A stretch of 64,000 nucleotides of DNA from VAZQ01 sp963753575 (GTDB lineage: Bacteria > Pseudomonadota > Alphaproteobacteria > Rhizobiales > Xanthobacteraceae): the NCBI GenBank assembly GCA_963753575.1, contig CAVWCR010000003.1, positions 2,852,001 through 2,916,000 of the forward strand, written 5' to 3'. The notes beneath the pieces are model-generated. The model had not been told where the DNA came from. It saw nothing but the letters and a program-made list of their open reading frames with translations, and searched no databases. Of this stretch, positions 7,950-17,451 are shown piece by piece. Within the stretch, counting starts at the first letter, position 1. Each line of letters begins with the position of its first letter. The position numbers and the translations under genes are program-made.

Positions 7950-9986
7950 GTGCTCGTCGTCGCCATCGACATCGGTGGAACGTTCACCGACCTCATCGGA
8001 TTCGATGAGAAGTCGAATGCGTTCATCCAGGCCAAGAGCCTCACGACCCCGGCCCAGCTCGTGCAGGGCATCATCGACTGCCTCGACAAGAGCGGCATCA
8101 AGGCGGACGAGATCGACGAGCTGATCCACGGCTCGACCATTGCGATCAATACGCTGATCGAACGCAAAGGCGCCAAGACCGGCCTCGTGGTCACCCGCGG
8201 CACCCGCGACGTCTATATCATCGGCCGGGGCAACCGGCCCGAAGCCTATAACCTCCTGTTCCACAAGCACCGCCCGCTGGTGTCGCGCCGGCTCACCCGC
8301 GAAGTCGAGGAGCGCGTGCTAGCCTCCGGCGAAGTCCACACGCGGCTCGACCGCGCGAGCCTCAAGGACGCCTGCCAGGTGCTCGCCGACGAAGGCGTCG
8401 AGGCGGTCGCGGTCTGCTTCCTGCATTCCTACGTCAACCCCGAGCACGAGCGCGCGGCCGGCAAGGCGCTGCGCGACGCGCTGCCGGACGCCTACCTGTC
8501 GCTGTCGCACGACATCCTGCGCGAGTACCGCGAGTTCGAGCGCATGTCGACGACGGTGGTGAACGCCTATATCGGGCCCAAGGTCGGCGGCTATGTCAGT
8601 AGTCTCAAATCAAGCCTCGGTGGGGTCGGCTTTCGCGGCAACCTCTCGATCATGCGCTCGAACGGCGGCGTGATGACGCCGGAAGTTGCGACCGAGCGTC
8701 CGGTCGCCATGATGGAATCGGGCCCCGTGGGTGGCATCATCGCGTCGGCGCAGGTCGGCCTCGCGCTCGGACAGCAGAACGTCATTTCCTTCGACATGGG
8801 CGGCACCACCGCCAAGGCGAGCCTCATTCGCGACGGCGAGCCGACGCTCGCGCCCGGCTATTACGTCGGCGGCTATGCGGGCGGCCATCCGGTGATGCTG
8901 CCGATGATCGACGTCGTTGAAGTGGGCGCCGGCGGCGGCTCGATCGCCTGGATCGACGACATCGGCGCACTCAAGGTCGGTCCGCAGAGCGCGGGCGCCG
9001 ATCCCGGGCCGATCTGCTACAAGGGCGGCGGCACCGAGCCCACCATTACGGATGCCAACGTGGTGCTCGGACGGCTCGACCCCGACAATTTCCTCGGCGG
9101 CACCATGAAGCTCGATGCCGATGGCGCCGCCCGCGGCATTGCCGAGAAGATCGCCAGGCCCCTCAAGATCGACACGGTTGCGGCCGCGCAGGCGATCGTC
9201 GAGATCGCGATCTCGAAGATGTCGCTCGCGGTGCGCGAAGTCTCGGTTGAAAAGGGCTACGACCCGCGCGACTTTGCGCTCGTCGCCTCCGGTGGCGCAG
9301 GCCCGCTGCACGTCATCGCGATTGCGCGCGAGCTGCATATCCCCACCGTGATCGTGCCGCTCTTCCCCTCGCACTTTTCCGCGCTCGGCATGCTGCTGGC
9401 CGACGAGCGCCACGACTTCATCCGCACCGCCTATTCCGACCTCGCCAACGTCGACTTTGCGAACCTCACCAAGATCCACGAGGAGATGCGCGGAGAGGCG
9501 CGCGCGAGCCTGCGCCACGCGAAGGGCGCCGAGGAGCAGATCGCGCTCGACCTGCGCTATGTCGGGCAGGAGTTCACATTGTCGGTGCCGGTCACGCTCG
9601 CGCAGCTCAAGGCCGGCAATCGCAAGGCGATCCGCCAGGCGTTCGATGCGCTCTACGAGCACCGCTACGCGCATCATTCGCCCGATGAGCCGGTCGAGAT
9701 GGTCAACATGCGGCTTGGCATCATCGGCAAGCGCGCCAAGCTCGCCTTCCCACGGCTCGGCAAGGGACGCGCGGCCACTGCCGCGCGCCATCGCAGTGTC
9801 TATTTTGGCGACTCGAAGAAGCCGGTGCGCTGCCCGGTCTTTGAGCGCGACGCGCTCGCGTCCGGCGCGCGCGTCACCGGCCCGGCGATCGTGCAGGAGC
9901 TCGGCACCACGACTGTTCTCTTCAAGGGCGACGACTGCCGGGTGGCACCGTCCGGCGAGCTGATCATCAAGGTGGGAGGCGCGTGA
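7950..9986 (+). CDS. Hydantoinase/oxoprolinase family protein, subunit A (HyuA-like)
   Basis: A 678-residue HyuA-type ATPase subunit. The GTG start follows AAAAAGGAGG with a 9-base spacer. Motifs in order: VVAIDIGGTFTDLIGF (residues 3-18), HGSTIAINTLIERKGAKTGL, SFDMGGTTAKASLI, GAGGGSIAWID and ASGGAGPLHV. Length is normal. The stop overlaps the ATG of the B subunit (TGATG-type coupling), so both are translated together. It heads a plus-strand run that also encodes an ABC importer, suggesting that the imported compound is the substrate or precursor for the A/B enzyme. Exact reaction (hydantoin or imide opening, or ketone carboxylation) is open. Confidence 0.92.
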   Translation: MLVVAIDIGGTFTDLIGFDEKSNAFIQAKSLTTPAQLVQGIIDCLDKSGIKADEIDELIHGSTIAINTLIERKGAKTGLVVTRGTRDVYIIGRGNRPEAYNLLFHKHRPLVSRRLTREVEERVLASGEVHTRLDRASLKDACQVLADEGVEAVAVCFLHSYVNPEHERAAGKALRDALPDAYLSLSHDILREYREFERMSTTVVNAYIGPKVGGYVSSLKSSLGGVGFRGNLSIMRSNGGVMTPEVATERPVAMMESGPVGGIIASAQVGLALGQQNVISFDMGGTTAKASLIRDGEPTLAPGYYVGGYAGGHPVMLPMIDVVEVGAGGGSIAWIDDIGALKVGPQSAGADPGPICYKGGGTEPTITDANVVLGRLDPDNFLGGTMKLDADGAARGIAEKIARPLKIDTVAAAQAIVEIAISKMSLAVREVSVEKGYDPRDFALVASGGAGPLHVIAIARELHIPTVIVPLFPSHFSALGMLLADERHDFIRTAYSDLANVDFANLTKIHEEMRGEARASLRHAKGAEEQIALDLRYVGQEFTLSVPVTLAQLKAGNRKAIRQAFDALYEHRYAHHSPDEPVEMVNMRLGIIGKRAKLAFPRLGKGRAATAARHRSVYFGDSKKPVRCPVFERDALASGARVTGPAIVQELGTTTVLFKGDDCRVAPSGELIIKVGGA

Positions 9987-11789
9987 TGGCAAAGGCCAGC
10001 AAGAAGGCCGCGCGCAACGGCAGGCGTCCGTCGCTCGATCCGGTCACGCTGGAAGTGATCCGCAATGCGCTGCCGGCCGTCGCCAACGAGATGGCGGCCG
10101 ATCTGCAGCGCACCTCCTACAACATGATGATCTACGAGGTGCGCGACTTCTGCACCGCCCTCATCGACACCGAGGGCCAACTCATCTCGCAGAACGTGGG
10201 CGGCGTCTCGCACTTCGTTGCCGACCTCGGCGTCATCATCGTCGACGGTATGAAGCGCTACGGCAGACAAGGCTTCGCGCCCGGCGACGTGATCATCACC
10301 AATCACCAGGCGGTCGCCGGCCAGCACCTCAACAACGTTGTCATTTACATGCCCTATTTCTACAAGGGCGAGCTCCTCATGTTCTCGATGGTGCGGGCGC
10401 ACTGGATCGACGTCGGCGGCATGTCGACCGGCTTCGGTGCCGGACCGCAGGTCGCGGACCCTTGGCTCGAAGGCCTGCAGCTCGACCAGCTCAAGATCTA
10501 CGAGAAGGGCACGCTCAACGAGACGCTCTATCGCGTGCTCAAGGACAACATTCGCTTCCCGGAGTCCTCGCTCGGCGACATGAAATCGCAGATGGCAGCC
10601 TGCCGGCTGGCGGCGCGCCGCATGGACGAGTTGTTCGACAAGTACGGCAAGGCAACCATCCTGGCCGCCATCGATCGCATCTTCGACGAGACCGAGACCA
10701 AGTGCCGCAACGTGGTGGCGCAGCTTCCTGACGGAGTTCTACGAGGCGGAAGCTGCCATGGACGACGACGGCGTCCTTAAGGGCGAGCCGGTGCCGATCC
10801 GGGTCAAGGTCACTGTCTCCAAAGGCGACATGACGATCGACCTGTCGGGCTGCTCGGCCGAGCGCCGCGCCGGCATCAATTCGCGTACGCTTGCGGGCGC
10901 GCGCGTCGCCTACAAGGCGCTGACCGGACCGCTCGAGCCGGTCAACGAAGGTTCGTTCCGCGCGCTCAAGGTGATCATCCCGGAAGGCAGCATCATGATG
11001 GCGCGCTTTCCGGCGCCGATGTCGGGCTGGAGCATCATCGTGCCCACGGTGGTCGACGCCATCGTGAAGGCGCTGGCACCCGCGATGCGCGACAAGGTGC
11101 CGGCCGGGCACCATGGATTGCTCGGCGGCGCGGTCGTGTTCTTCGGCGTGCACCCCAAGACCAAGCGCCGCTTCGTGGTGCAGAGCATCGAGGGCGGCGG
11201 CTGGGGCGGAAGACCCTACGAGGACGGCGAGCCCGCGACCGTGTCGGTGTGCCAGGGCGACGTGCGCAACGGCTCGATCGAAGGCATCGAGCTCAAGTGC
11301 CCGGTGCTGGTTGAGGGCCGCGCGCTGCGGCAAGACTCCTGCGGCGCCGGCAAGTTTCGCGGCGGGCTCGGCATCGACATGCACGTGCGCAACCTGGTCG
11401 AGGGCCGCTGGAACTTTGAGCAGGCGCGCCGGCGCGACTGTCCGCCCTGGGGACTTTGGGGCGGCAAGCCCGGCGAAGCCGGCGGCTACCTGTTGCGGCT
11501 CCCCGGCGAGAACGACTTCAAGCCCATGGTGGGCGCGCATATCCCGGTTCCGCTCAATGCGGAAGCGATCGTGCGCACCGGCGGCGGCGGCGGCTGGGGC
11601 AACCCGATCGAGCGCGATCCGGTGCTGGTCCGCAGCGACGTGCTGGAGGAACTGGTGTCCCGGGAGGCGGCGCTCGAGCACTACGGGGTCGTGCTCAGGG
11701 ACGATTTGACGCTTGACGAGACCGCCACAAAACAGCGGCGAGACCGGCTAAGATCAGGACGGAGGGCGCAAGGCACCCCGACCAATTGA
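9986..11789 (+). pseudogene. Hydantoinase B/oxoprolinase subunit (HyuB-like), frameshifted
   Basis: The B subunit is split over two frames. The first part (ATG 9986) runs RPSLDPVTLEVIRNALPAVA through DETETKCRNVVAQLPD, all typical HyuB. At about 10732-10734 the frame must shift by +1 to continue EFYEAEAAMDDDGVLKGEPV, and from there the second frame stays good HyuB (SGCSAERRAGINSRTL, IEGGGWGGRPYEDGE, GTGGGGGWGNPIERDPV-like end) to 11789. Joined, it would be about 600 residues, normal for the family. Either one extra base is present or two are missing near CCTGACGGAGTTC. No other decay is visible, so a sequencing error is as likely as a young pseudogene; read as is, the A subunit lacks an intact partner. 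Confidence 0.82.
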
Positions 11790-11822
11790 GCGTGCGGTGC
11801 GGTGCAAATGAGGGGAACGTCT

Positions 11823-12908
11823 ATGCAGAGCACCACCCATCCGTTGTCGTCCCCGCGCAAGCGGGGACCCATACGCCGTGTCCTCGCGATTTGGCACGGC
11901 GAACGAAACTTTGAAAGACCGGTGGTTATGGGTCCCCGCCTGCGCGGGGACGACGGACTGAAAGGCCTTGCAGCTATATTCGGCTGCGCACTTGCTGCAC
12001 TTTCAGTCTCGCTCGCACACGCCGAGACGTTGCGCGTCGGCAAGGCCGGCCGCCAGGCGTTCTCGTTCGTGCCGGTCGACGTCGGCGCCCGCACCGGCAT
12101 TTTCAAGAAACACAACCTCGACCTTGAGATTTCGAGCTTCGGCGGCGACGCCCGCATCCAGCAGGCGATGGCGGCCGACGCGATCGATGTCGCGCTCGGC
12201 TCGGGCCCGGGCATGGCTTTCATCGTCAAAGGATCGCCGGTCAAAGGCATCGCCGCCATGGCGGGGCCGCCGCTCCTGTTCGCGCTGGTGGTGCGCAATG
12301 ACGATTCGGTCAAGAGCCCGGACGACCTCAAGGGCCGCAAGGTCGGCGTCTCCACCGTCGGCTCGGTAACGAGCTGGATCATCAGCGAGGTGTCGCGCCA
12401 GAAAGGCTGGGGCTTTGACGGCATCACCCAGGTCGCGGTTGGCGCTGATGCAAGCCGCATCGCAGCGCTCAAGTCCAAGGCGATCGACGCGGCAATCGTC
12501 AACCTCGCGGTCGCGCTCAACTACGTGCAGCGCGGCGAAGGCAAGATCATCCTGCGCTTCAACAAGCTGTTGAAGGACTTTCATGTCCACGTGATCTTTG
12601 CAACCAACAAGGCGATCGCGAACCGCCCGGCAGCGCTGCGCAGCTTTATGGCAGGCTGGCTCGAGACCATCGCGTTCATGCGCGCCAACAAGGCCGAGAC
12701 CGTCAAGATCGCCAAGGACATCATGCAGACTGACGACGCGACGACAGCGGCCATCTACGATGAGCTAATGCCGATGTTCTCGGACAACGGCCGCTTCGAC
12801 CCGAAGGCGCTCGCTGTCCTTCGCCGCTCGTTTGTCGAGATGAAGACGCTGCCTACCGAACCGGATATGACGAAGCTCTACACCCAGGAATTTCTGCCGA
12901 AGAACTGA
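11823..12908 (+). CDS. NMT1/TauA-type ABC substrate-binding protein, paralogue 1, with repeat-derived N-terminus
   Basis: A 361-residue exported binding protein, about 35 residues longer than its relatives. The ATG at 11823 has AGGGG seven bases before it. Residues 8-45 are translated paired-hairpin repeat (SSPRKRGPIRR ... MGPRLRGDDG); then comes the hydrophobic core (GLAAIFGCALAALSVSLAHA) and the mature start ETLRVGKAGRQAF. So the repeat sits between the start codon and the signal core, making a long basic n-region. Translation could instead start at the internal ATG 11928 (MGPRLRGDDG). First of three tandem paralogues feeding the ABC transporter at 14984-17415; its last base is the first base of the next start codon. 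Confidence 0.87.
   Translation: MQSTTHPLSSPRKRGPIRRVLAIWHGERNFERPVVMGPRLRGDDGLKGLAAIFGCALAALSVSLAHAETLRVGKAGRQAFSFVPVDVGARTGIFKKHNLDLEISSFGGDARIQQAMAADAIDVALGSGPGMAFIVKGSPVKGIAAMAGPPLLFALVVRNDDSVKSPDDLKGRKVGVSTVGSVTSWIISEVSRQKGWGFDGITQVAVGADASRIAALKSKAIDAAIVNLAVALNYVQRGEGKIILRFNKLLKDFHVHVIFATNKAIANRPAALRSFMAGWLETIAFMRANKAETVKIAKDIMQTDDATTAAIYDELMPMFSDNGRFDPKALAVLRRSFVEMKTLPTEPDMTKLYTQEFLPKN
11844..11955. repeat. REP-like paired hairpin, copy 2, inside a coding region
   Basis: Both arms are intact: GTCGTCCCCGCGCAAGCGGG at the left and TATGGGTCCCCGCC followed by TGCGCGGGGACGACG at the right. The element has no stop in the frame used by the binding protein and is translated in frame. This is the same family as copies at 1313, 18467, 22067 and 34680, all of which are intergenic. 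Confidence 0.85.
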
Positions 12909-13963
12909 TGAACGCCATGGATACCACCCAGACCTCTGTCGTCTCTGCGCAAGCGGAGCGCCATATTGCGAAGCCCGATGGGTCTTCGCGTTCGCGGGGA
13001 CGATGGCGGAGGATGACGGCCGGCCTCGTCACGGGGGTTGCAATCGCAGCCGGTCTCCTCTCGGATGCTACCGCTGCCGAGACGTTGCGCGTCGGCAAGG
13101 CCGGACGCGAAGGGTTCTCGTTCGTCGCCGCCGACATCGGCGCCGACGCCGGTATCTATAAGAAGTATGGCATCGACATCCAAATCTCGGCCTTCGCGGG
13201 CGATGCGCGCGTGCAGCAGGCGATGACGGCCGACGGCATCGATGTCGGGCTCGGTTCCGGGCCCGGCCTCGCGTTCATCGTCAAGGGCTCGCCGGTCAAG
13301 GGCATCGCCGCGATGTCCGGACCGCCGCTCCTCTTCGCCCTGATGGTGCGCGCCGACAATTCGGTGCGGACCGTTGACGACCTGAAGGGACACGCGGTCG
13401 GCGTCTCCACCGTTGGCTCGGTGACGAGCTGGATCATCAGCGAGATCTCGCGCCGCAAGGGCTGGGGCACCGATGGCCTCAAACAAGTCCCGGTCGGCGA
13501 CGACTCGAACCGCATCGCGGCGCTGCGCACGAAGTCGATCGACGCGGCAATCGTCAATCTCGCGGTGGCACTCAAGTTCGTGCAGAGCGGAGACGGCCGC
13601 ATCCTGCTGCGCTTCAACGACCTGCTCAAGGACTTCCACACCCACGTGATCTACGCGACCGACAAGGCCATCGCGACCAAGCCTGACGCGCTACGCGCCT
13701 TCCTGAAGGGCTGGTTCGAGACCATCGCCTTCATGCGGGCCAACAAGGCCCAGACCGTCAAGATCGCCAAGCAGATCATGCAGACCGACGACGCGATGAC
13801 GGCGGCCATCTATGACGAGCTGATGCCGATGTTCCTGGACGATGGCCACTTCAACCAGAAGGCGCTCGCTGTGCTGCGCCGCTCGTTTGTCGAGATGAAG
13901 ACGCTGCCCACCGAACCGGATATGAGCAAGCTCTACACCGAAGCGTTTCTGCCGAAGAAGTAG
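12908..13963 (+). CDS. NMT1/TauA-type ABC substrate-binding protein, paralogue 2
   Basis: A 351-residue exported binding protein, very close to paralogue 1 over the whole mature region (AETLRVGKAGREGFSFVAAD, DLKGHAVGVSTVGSVTSWII, PTEPDMSKLYTEAFLPKK). The start ATG shares a base with the preceding stop. The first 35 residues contain a decayed copy of the paired hairpin (VVSAQAERH ... GSSRSRGRW) before the hydrophobic core GLVTGVAIAAGLLSDATAA. ATG 13015 (MTAGLVTGVAIAAG) would give a normal signal peptide and may be the real start. Tandem duplication is the simplest origin. Ligand unknown. Confidence 0.87.
   Translation: MNAMDTTQTSVVSAQAERHIAKPDGSSRSRGRWRRMTAGLVTGVAIAAGLLSDATAAETLRVGKAGREGFSFVAADIGADAGIYKKYGIDIQISAFAGDARVQQAMTADGIDVGLGSGPGLAFIVKGSPVKGIAAMSGPPLLFALMVRADNSVRTVDDLKGHAVGVSTVGSVTSWIISEISRRKGWGTDGLKQVPVGDDSNRIAALRTKSIDAAIVNLAVALKFVQSGDGRILLRFNDLLKDFHTHVIYATDKAIATKPDALRAFLKGWFETIAFMRANKAQTVKIAKQIMQTDDAMTAAIYDELMPMFLDDGHFNQKALAVLRRSFVEMKTLPTEPDMSKLYTEAFLPKK
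12937..13007. repeat. Degenerate REP-like element inside paralogue 2
   Basis: A shortened and mutated copy of the paired hairpin at the same place as copy 2 in the neighbouring paralogue. The left hairpin CTCTGC-GCAA-GCGGAG keeps its 6-bp stem through one paired change (C:G to T:A) and one G:T wobble relative to CCCCGC/GCGGGG. The right arm TCTTCGCGTTCGCGGGGACG is partly eroded. Recognised only by comparison with copy 2. Confidence 0.6.
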
Positions 13964-13989
13964 CGTTAACAGTGATGCAGGAGGTAACG

Positions 13990-14946
13990 ATGCGATCGTC
14001 TGCGCGCACGTTTTCCATGGTTGTGACACTGGTCTTGGCTGCCGCCCTGTCGGCGCCCGCCGCCGCCGCCGATCAGCTCCGCGTCGGCAAGGCGGTCGCC
14101 GAGGCGTTCTCGTTCGTGCCGGCCGACGTCGGCATCCGCACCGGCATCTTCAAGAAGCATAATGTCGAGCTGGAGCTGACCGCATTCGCGGGCGATGCCC
14201 GCATGCAGCAGGCGGCCGCCGCCGACTCGATCGACATTCTGCTCGGCTCCGGGCCCGCGATGGCATTCATCGTGAAGGGCTCGCCGATCAAAGGCGTCGC
14301 CGCCATGGCCGGACCACCGCTCCTCCTCGCGATCGTGGTGCGGCCGGACGGCCCTAAGACCATCGCCGAGCTCAAGGGCAAGACCGTTAGCGTCTCCACC
14401 GCCGGCTCGCTTACCTATTGGCTCGTCAGCGAGACCTCGCGCCGCCAAGGCTGGGGCCCGGACGGCATCAACATCGCCCCGATGGGCGCGATGCCCGGCC
14501 AGATCGCAGCGCTCAGGCGCGGCGATGTCGACGGCACGATCATGGACGTGGGCAACGCCTTCGAGCTCGAGAAGCGGGGCGAAGGCCGCATCCTGGTGCG
14601 CTTCACCGACATCAAGGACTTCCACATCCACGTGATCTTCGCGACCGACAAGGCGATCGCGACGAAGCCCGAGGCCGTGCGCAACTTCCTCAAGGGCTGG
14701 TTCGAGACCATAGCCTACATGCGCACCCACAAGGCCGAGACGGTCAGGATCGCGATGCGGGTCATGAACAAGGATGCGGAGATCAGCGGCCGCGTCTATG
14801 ACGAGATCATGCCGATGTTCTCGGACACCGGCAAGTTCGATCCGGCGGCCCTTGCGACGCTTCGGAAATCATACGTCGCACTGAAGCTTCTGCCCACCGA
14901 GCCCGATATGTCGAAGCTCTATACCGAGGCTTTCCTGCCGAAATGA
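13990..14946 (+). CDS. NMT1/TauA-type ABC substrate-binding protein, paralogue 3
   Basis: A 318-residue exported binding protein. The ATG at 13990 is preferred over 13972 because a perfect AGGAGG lies five bases upstream. Normal signal peptide (basic MRSSARTF, cleavage near APAAAA), then DQLRVGKAVAEAFSFVPADV. It is more diverged from paralogues 1 and 2 than they are from each other and has no repeat in its N-terminus. It ends with the shared PTEPDMSKLYTEAFLPK. It directly precedes the ABC ATPase, so it is the likeliest cognate receptor of that importer. Confidence 0.9.
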   Translation: MRSSARTFSMVVTLVLAAALSAPAAAADQLRVGKAVAEAFSFVPADVGIRTGIFKKHNVELELTAFAGDARMQQAAAADSIDILLGSGPAMAFIVKGSPIKGVAAMAGPPLLLAIVVRPDGPKTIAELKGKTVSVSTAGSLTYWLVSETSRRQGWGPDGINIAPMGAMPGQIAALRRGDVDGTIMDVGNAFELEKRGEGRILVRFTDIKDFHIHVIFATDKAIATKPEAVRNFLKGWFETIAYMRTHKAETVRIAMRVMNKDAEISGRVYDEIMPMFSDTGKFDPAALATLRKSYVALKLLPTEPDMSKLYTEAFLPK

Positions 14947-14983
14947 CGGCGGCAGGCGCAAAGCGAAAAGACGTGCGGTGATA

Positions 14984-15829
14984 ATGGCAGCAACTGACCT
15001 CGCGGTACGGGTTCGCAACGTCTCCCACCAGTTCGGCGAGGAGGGCAGCGCCCAATTCGTGCGCGCCATGCTGGAAACATCGCTCGACATTCACCGCGGC
15101 GAGCTGATGTGCCTGATCGGGCCGTCGGGCTGCGGCAAGAGCACACTGCTCAACGTGATCGGCGGGCTGCTCACGCCGACCAGCGGCCAGGTGCTGGTCG
15201 GCGACAAAGAGGTGCGTGGCCCGCTGCCGCATGAGATCGCCTATGTGTTCCAGGAGAACGCGCTGTTTCCCTGGAGCACCGTGATCGAGAACGTCAACCT
15301 CGGCATGATGTTCCAGGGCGTGCCGAAAGCCGCGCGCGAGCCGCGCGCGCGCGAATCGCTCGCGGCGGTCGGGCTGTCCGATTTTGCCGACCACTATCCC
15401 GGCCAGCTCTCCGGCGGCATGCGCCAGCGCGCCGCGCTTGCGCGCGCGCTCAGCCTCGAGACCGGCATTCTCCTGATGGACGAGCCGTTCGGCGCGCTCG
15501 ACGAGCAGACCCGCATGGTGCTCGGCGAAGACCTCTCGGTGCTCCTTTCGCGCACCGGCAAGACCATCGTGTTCGTGACCCACAGCCTTGGCGAAGCGGT
15601 GTTTCTCGCCGATCGCGTCGCGGTGTTCTCGGCGCGGCCGGGCACCATCAAGGAAGTCATCAAGATCGACGAGCCGCATCCGCGCAAGCCCGACTTCATG
15701 ACGTCGGACAAGTTCACGACGCTGCGCAACACGCTGTTCGCGCTGCTGCACGAGGAGATCCGCAAGGCCATGGAGCAATCGACCGCGAGCGAGCGGGCGG
15801 CGCGCGGCAAGGCCGGAGGGAGCGCATGA
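14984..15829 (+). CDS. ABC transporter ATP-binding protein (SsuB/TauB type)
   Basis: A 281-residue cytoplasmic ATPase. Walker A GPSGCGKST, Q-loop YVFQENALFPW, signature LSGGMRQRAALARAL, Walker B ILLMDEPFGALDEQ and the H-loop FVTHSLGEAVFLADRV are all intact. This composition is typical for nitrate/sulfonate/taurine-class importers. ATG 14984 is used; a GTG two codons upstream is possible. Its last four bases overlap the next permease start (ATGA). It energises the importer formed with the two permeases downstream and the binding proteins upstream. Confidence 0.93.
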   Translation: MAATDLAVRVRNVSHQFGEEGSAQFVRAMLETSLDIHRGELMCLIGPSGCGKSTLLNVIGGLLTPTSGQVLVGDKEVRGPLPHEIAYVFQENALFPWSTVIENVNLGMMFQGVPKAAREPRARESLAAVGLSDFADHYPGQLSGGMRQRAALARALSLETGILLMDEPFGALDEQTRMVLGEDLSVLLSRTGKTIVFVTHSLGEAVFLADRVAVFSARPGTIKEVIKIDEPHPRKPDFMTSDKFTTLRNTLFALLHEEIRKAMEQSTASERAARGKAGGSA

Positions 15830-16596
15830 GCGCAGCGGGAAAGCGCGATCGCGGCGGGCTCGCGAGCCGCCTGGTCCAGGCCGGATTCGTTATTGCGCTT
15901 GTCGGCCTCTGGTATGTCGGCACGACCTACGGGCACATCAGCCCGATCCTGCTGCCCAATCCGGTGCAGGTCTATCACGAGCTGGTCGATGTGCTGTCGA
16001 CCCTTGAGTTCGTAGAGGACCTGCGCGTGACCCTCACCGAGCTCCTGACCGCGTTCACGATCTCCGCGACGGCCGGCATCACGCTCGGCTATCTGATCAG
16101 CCGTTCGCAATATTCGATCAGGGTATTCGAGCCGCTGCTCGCCGGCATCTACTCGGTCCCGATCATTCTCTTTCTGCCGCTCTATATTCTGTTCTTCGGG
16201 CTCGGCCCGGCCTCCAAGATCGCGCTCGGCGTGACCACGAGCTTCTTCCCGATCATCCTCAACACGATCGCGGGCTTCGGCTATGTCGATCGCATCTTCG
16301 TCCTGTCGGCGCGCTCGATGGGGGCGTCCGACTATCAGTTGTTCCGCTTCGTGCTGCTGCCGGCGGCGTTCCCGATCATCCTGACCGGATTGCGCATCGG
16401 CTTCACGGTTGCGCTTCTCTCGATCCTCGGCAGCGAGACGATCGCGTCGCTTGCGGGTCTCGGCCACCGGATCGTGCATCTTGCCGAGGGCATGGATACT
16501 GCGCGCATGTTCGCCTACATCGCGTTCGCAGTCGCCATCGCGCTCACGCTCAACACCGTGACCTCGGGTCTCGAGGCGAAGGCGAGGCGGCGCTAG
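15826..16596 (+). CDS. ABC transporter permease (SsuC/TauC type) 1
   Basis: A 256-residue inner-membrane permease with about six membrane segments and the cytoplasmic EAA-type loop around FVLSARSMGASDYQLFRFVLLPAAFPIILTG, which docks on the ATPase. Overlaps the ATPase gene by four bases. A second, related permease follows immediately; two non-identical permeases probably form a heterodimer, although this ABC class often uses one. Confidence 0.92.
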   Translation: MSAAGKRDRGGLASRLVQAGFVIALVGLWYVGTTYGHISPILLPNPVQVYHELVDVLSTLEFVEDLRVTLTELLTAFTISATAGITLGYLISRSQYSIRVFEPLLAGIYSVPIILFLPLYILFFGLGPASKIALGVTTSFFPIILNTIAGFGYVDRIFVLSARSMGASDYQLFRFVLLPAAFPIILTGLRIGFTVALLSILGSETIASLAGLGHRIVHLAEGMDTARMFAYIAFAVAIALTLNTVTSGLEAKARRR

Positions 16597-17415
16597 ATGA
16601 CCAGCACCGCGTACCCGGCGCGAACGTCCGATGCCGTCCCGTTCGGCCGACGCCTCAAACGCTGGTTCCTGGCGCGGCCCGGCGTCGCGCGGCTCGGCGT
16701 CATTGCGCTTCTCTTCATCGTCTGGGAAATCGCGGCACGCTACTTTGTCGACAAGATCTTCCTGAGCCCGCCCTCCGCCGTATTCACGCAGATCCAAACG
16801 GTGTTCGAAACCGCCGGCGTGCCCAATGCGCTGCGGGTGTCCGCCTATGAGATCGTGCTGGCGTTCGCCATGTCGGTCGTGATCGGGCTCGTGGTCGGGC
16901 TCGCGGTCGGGCTGCACCGCTTCAGCCACCGCAGCTTCATGCCGATCATCCTGCTCCTTTACGGCACGCCGCAGATCACCATCCTGCCCTTGTTCATCCT
17001 TTATTTTGGCATCGGCCCCGCCTGCAAGATCGCGTTTGGGGTGACCCACGGCATGTTCCCGATCATCGTGACCGTCGTCGCCGGGGTGCAGAACATCAAG
17101 CCGATCCTGCTCACCAGCGCCAAGTCGATGGGCGCGAGCCGCTGGCATATCTTCCGCTGGGTGATCTTCCCGCACATGATCCCGAGCTTCTTTTCCGGCA
17201 TGCGGCTCGGCATGACCGGCGTTCTCCTCGGCGTGCTGCTCGCGGAGCTGTATGTGTCGACCGCCGGCATCGGCTATTTCACGACATTGTTCACGCAGAG
17301 CTTCAACCCGACCAAGCTCCTCGGCCTGATCTCGGTGCTCGCCGCGATGGCGATCCTGCTCAACGAGATCGTGCGCCGCGCCGAGATCCATTACAGCCGC
17401 TGGCGCTCGGACTGA
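16597..17415 (+). CDS. ABC transporter permease (SsuC/TauC type) 2
   Basis: A 272-residue membrane protein, paralogous to the preceding permease. The EAA-type loop appears as LLTSAKSMGASRWHIFRWVI. N-terminal 25 residues are hydrophilic, then about six membrane helices. The ATG follows the previous stop without a gap (TAG ATG), so translation is coupled. Completes the importer: binding proteins, ATPase and two membrane subunits. Confidence 0.92.
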   Translation: MTSTAYPARTSDAVPFGRRLKRWFLARPGVARLGVIALLFIVWEIAARYFVDKIFLSPPSAVFTQIQTVFETAGVPNALRVSAYEIVLAFAMSVVIGLVVGLAVGLHRFSHRSFMPIILLLYGTPQITILPLFILYFGIGPACKIAFGVTHGMFPIIVTVVAGVQNIKPILLTSAKSMGASRWHIFRWVIFPHMIPSFFSGMRLGMTGVLLGVLLAELYVSTAGIGYFTTLFTQSFNPTKLLGLISVLAAMAILLNEIVRRAEIHYSRWRSD

Positions 17416-17451
17416 GCGCCCGCCCCGCCATGACCCTATAGGAAGTGCAGA

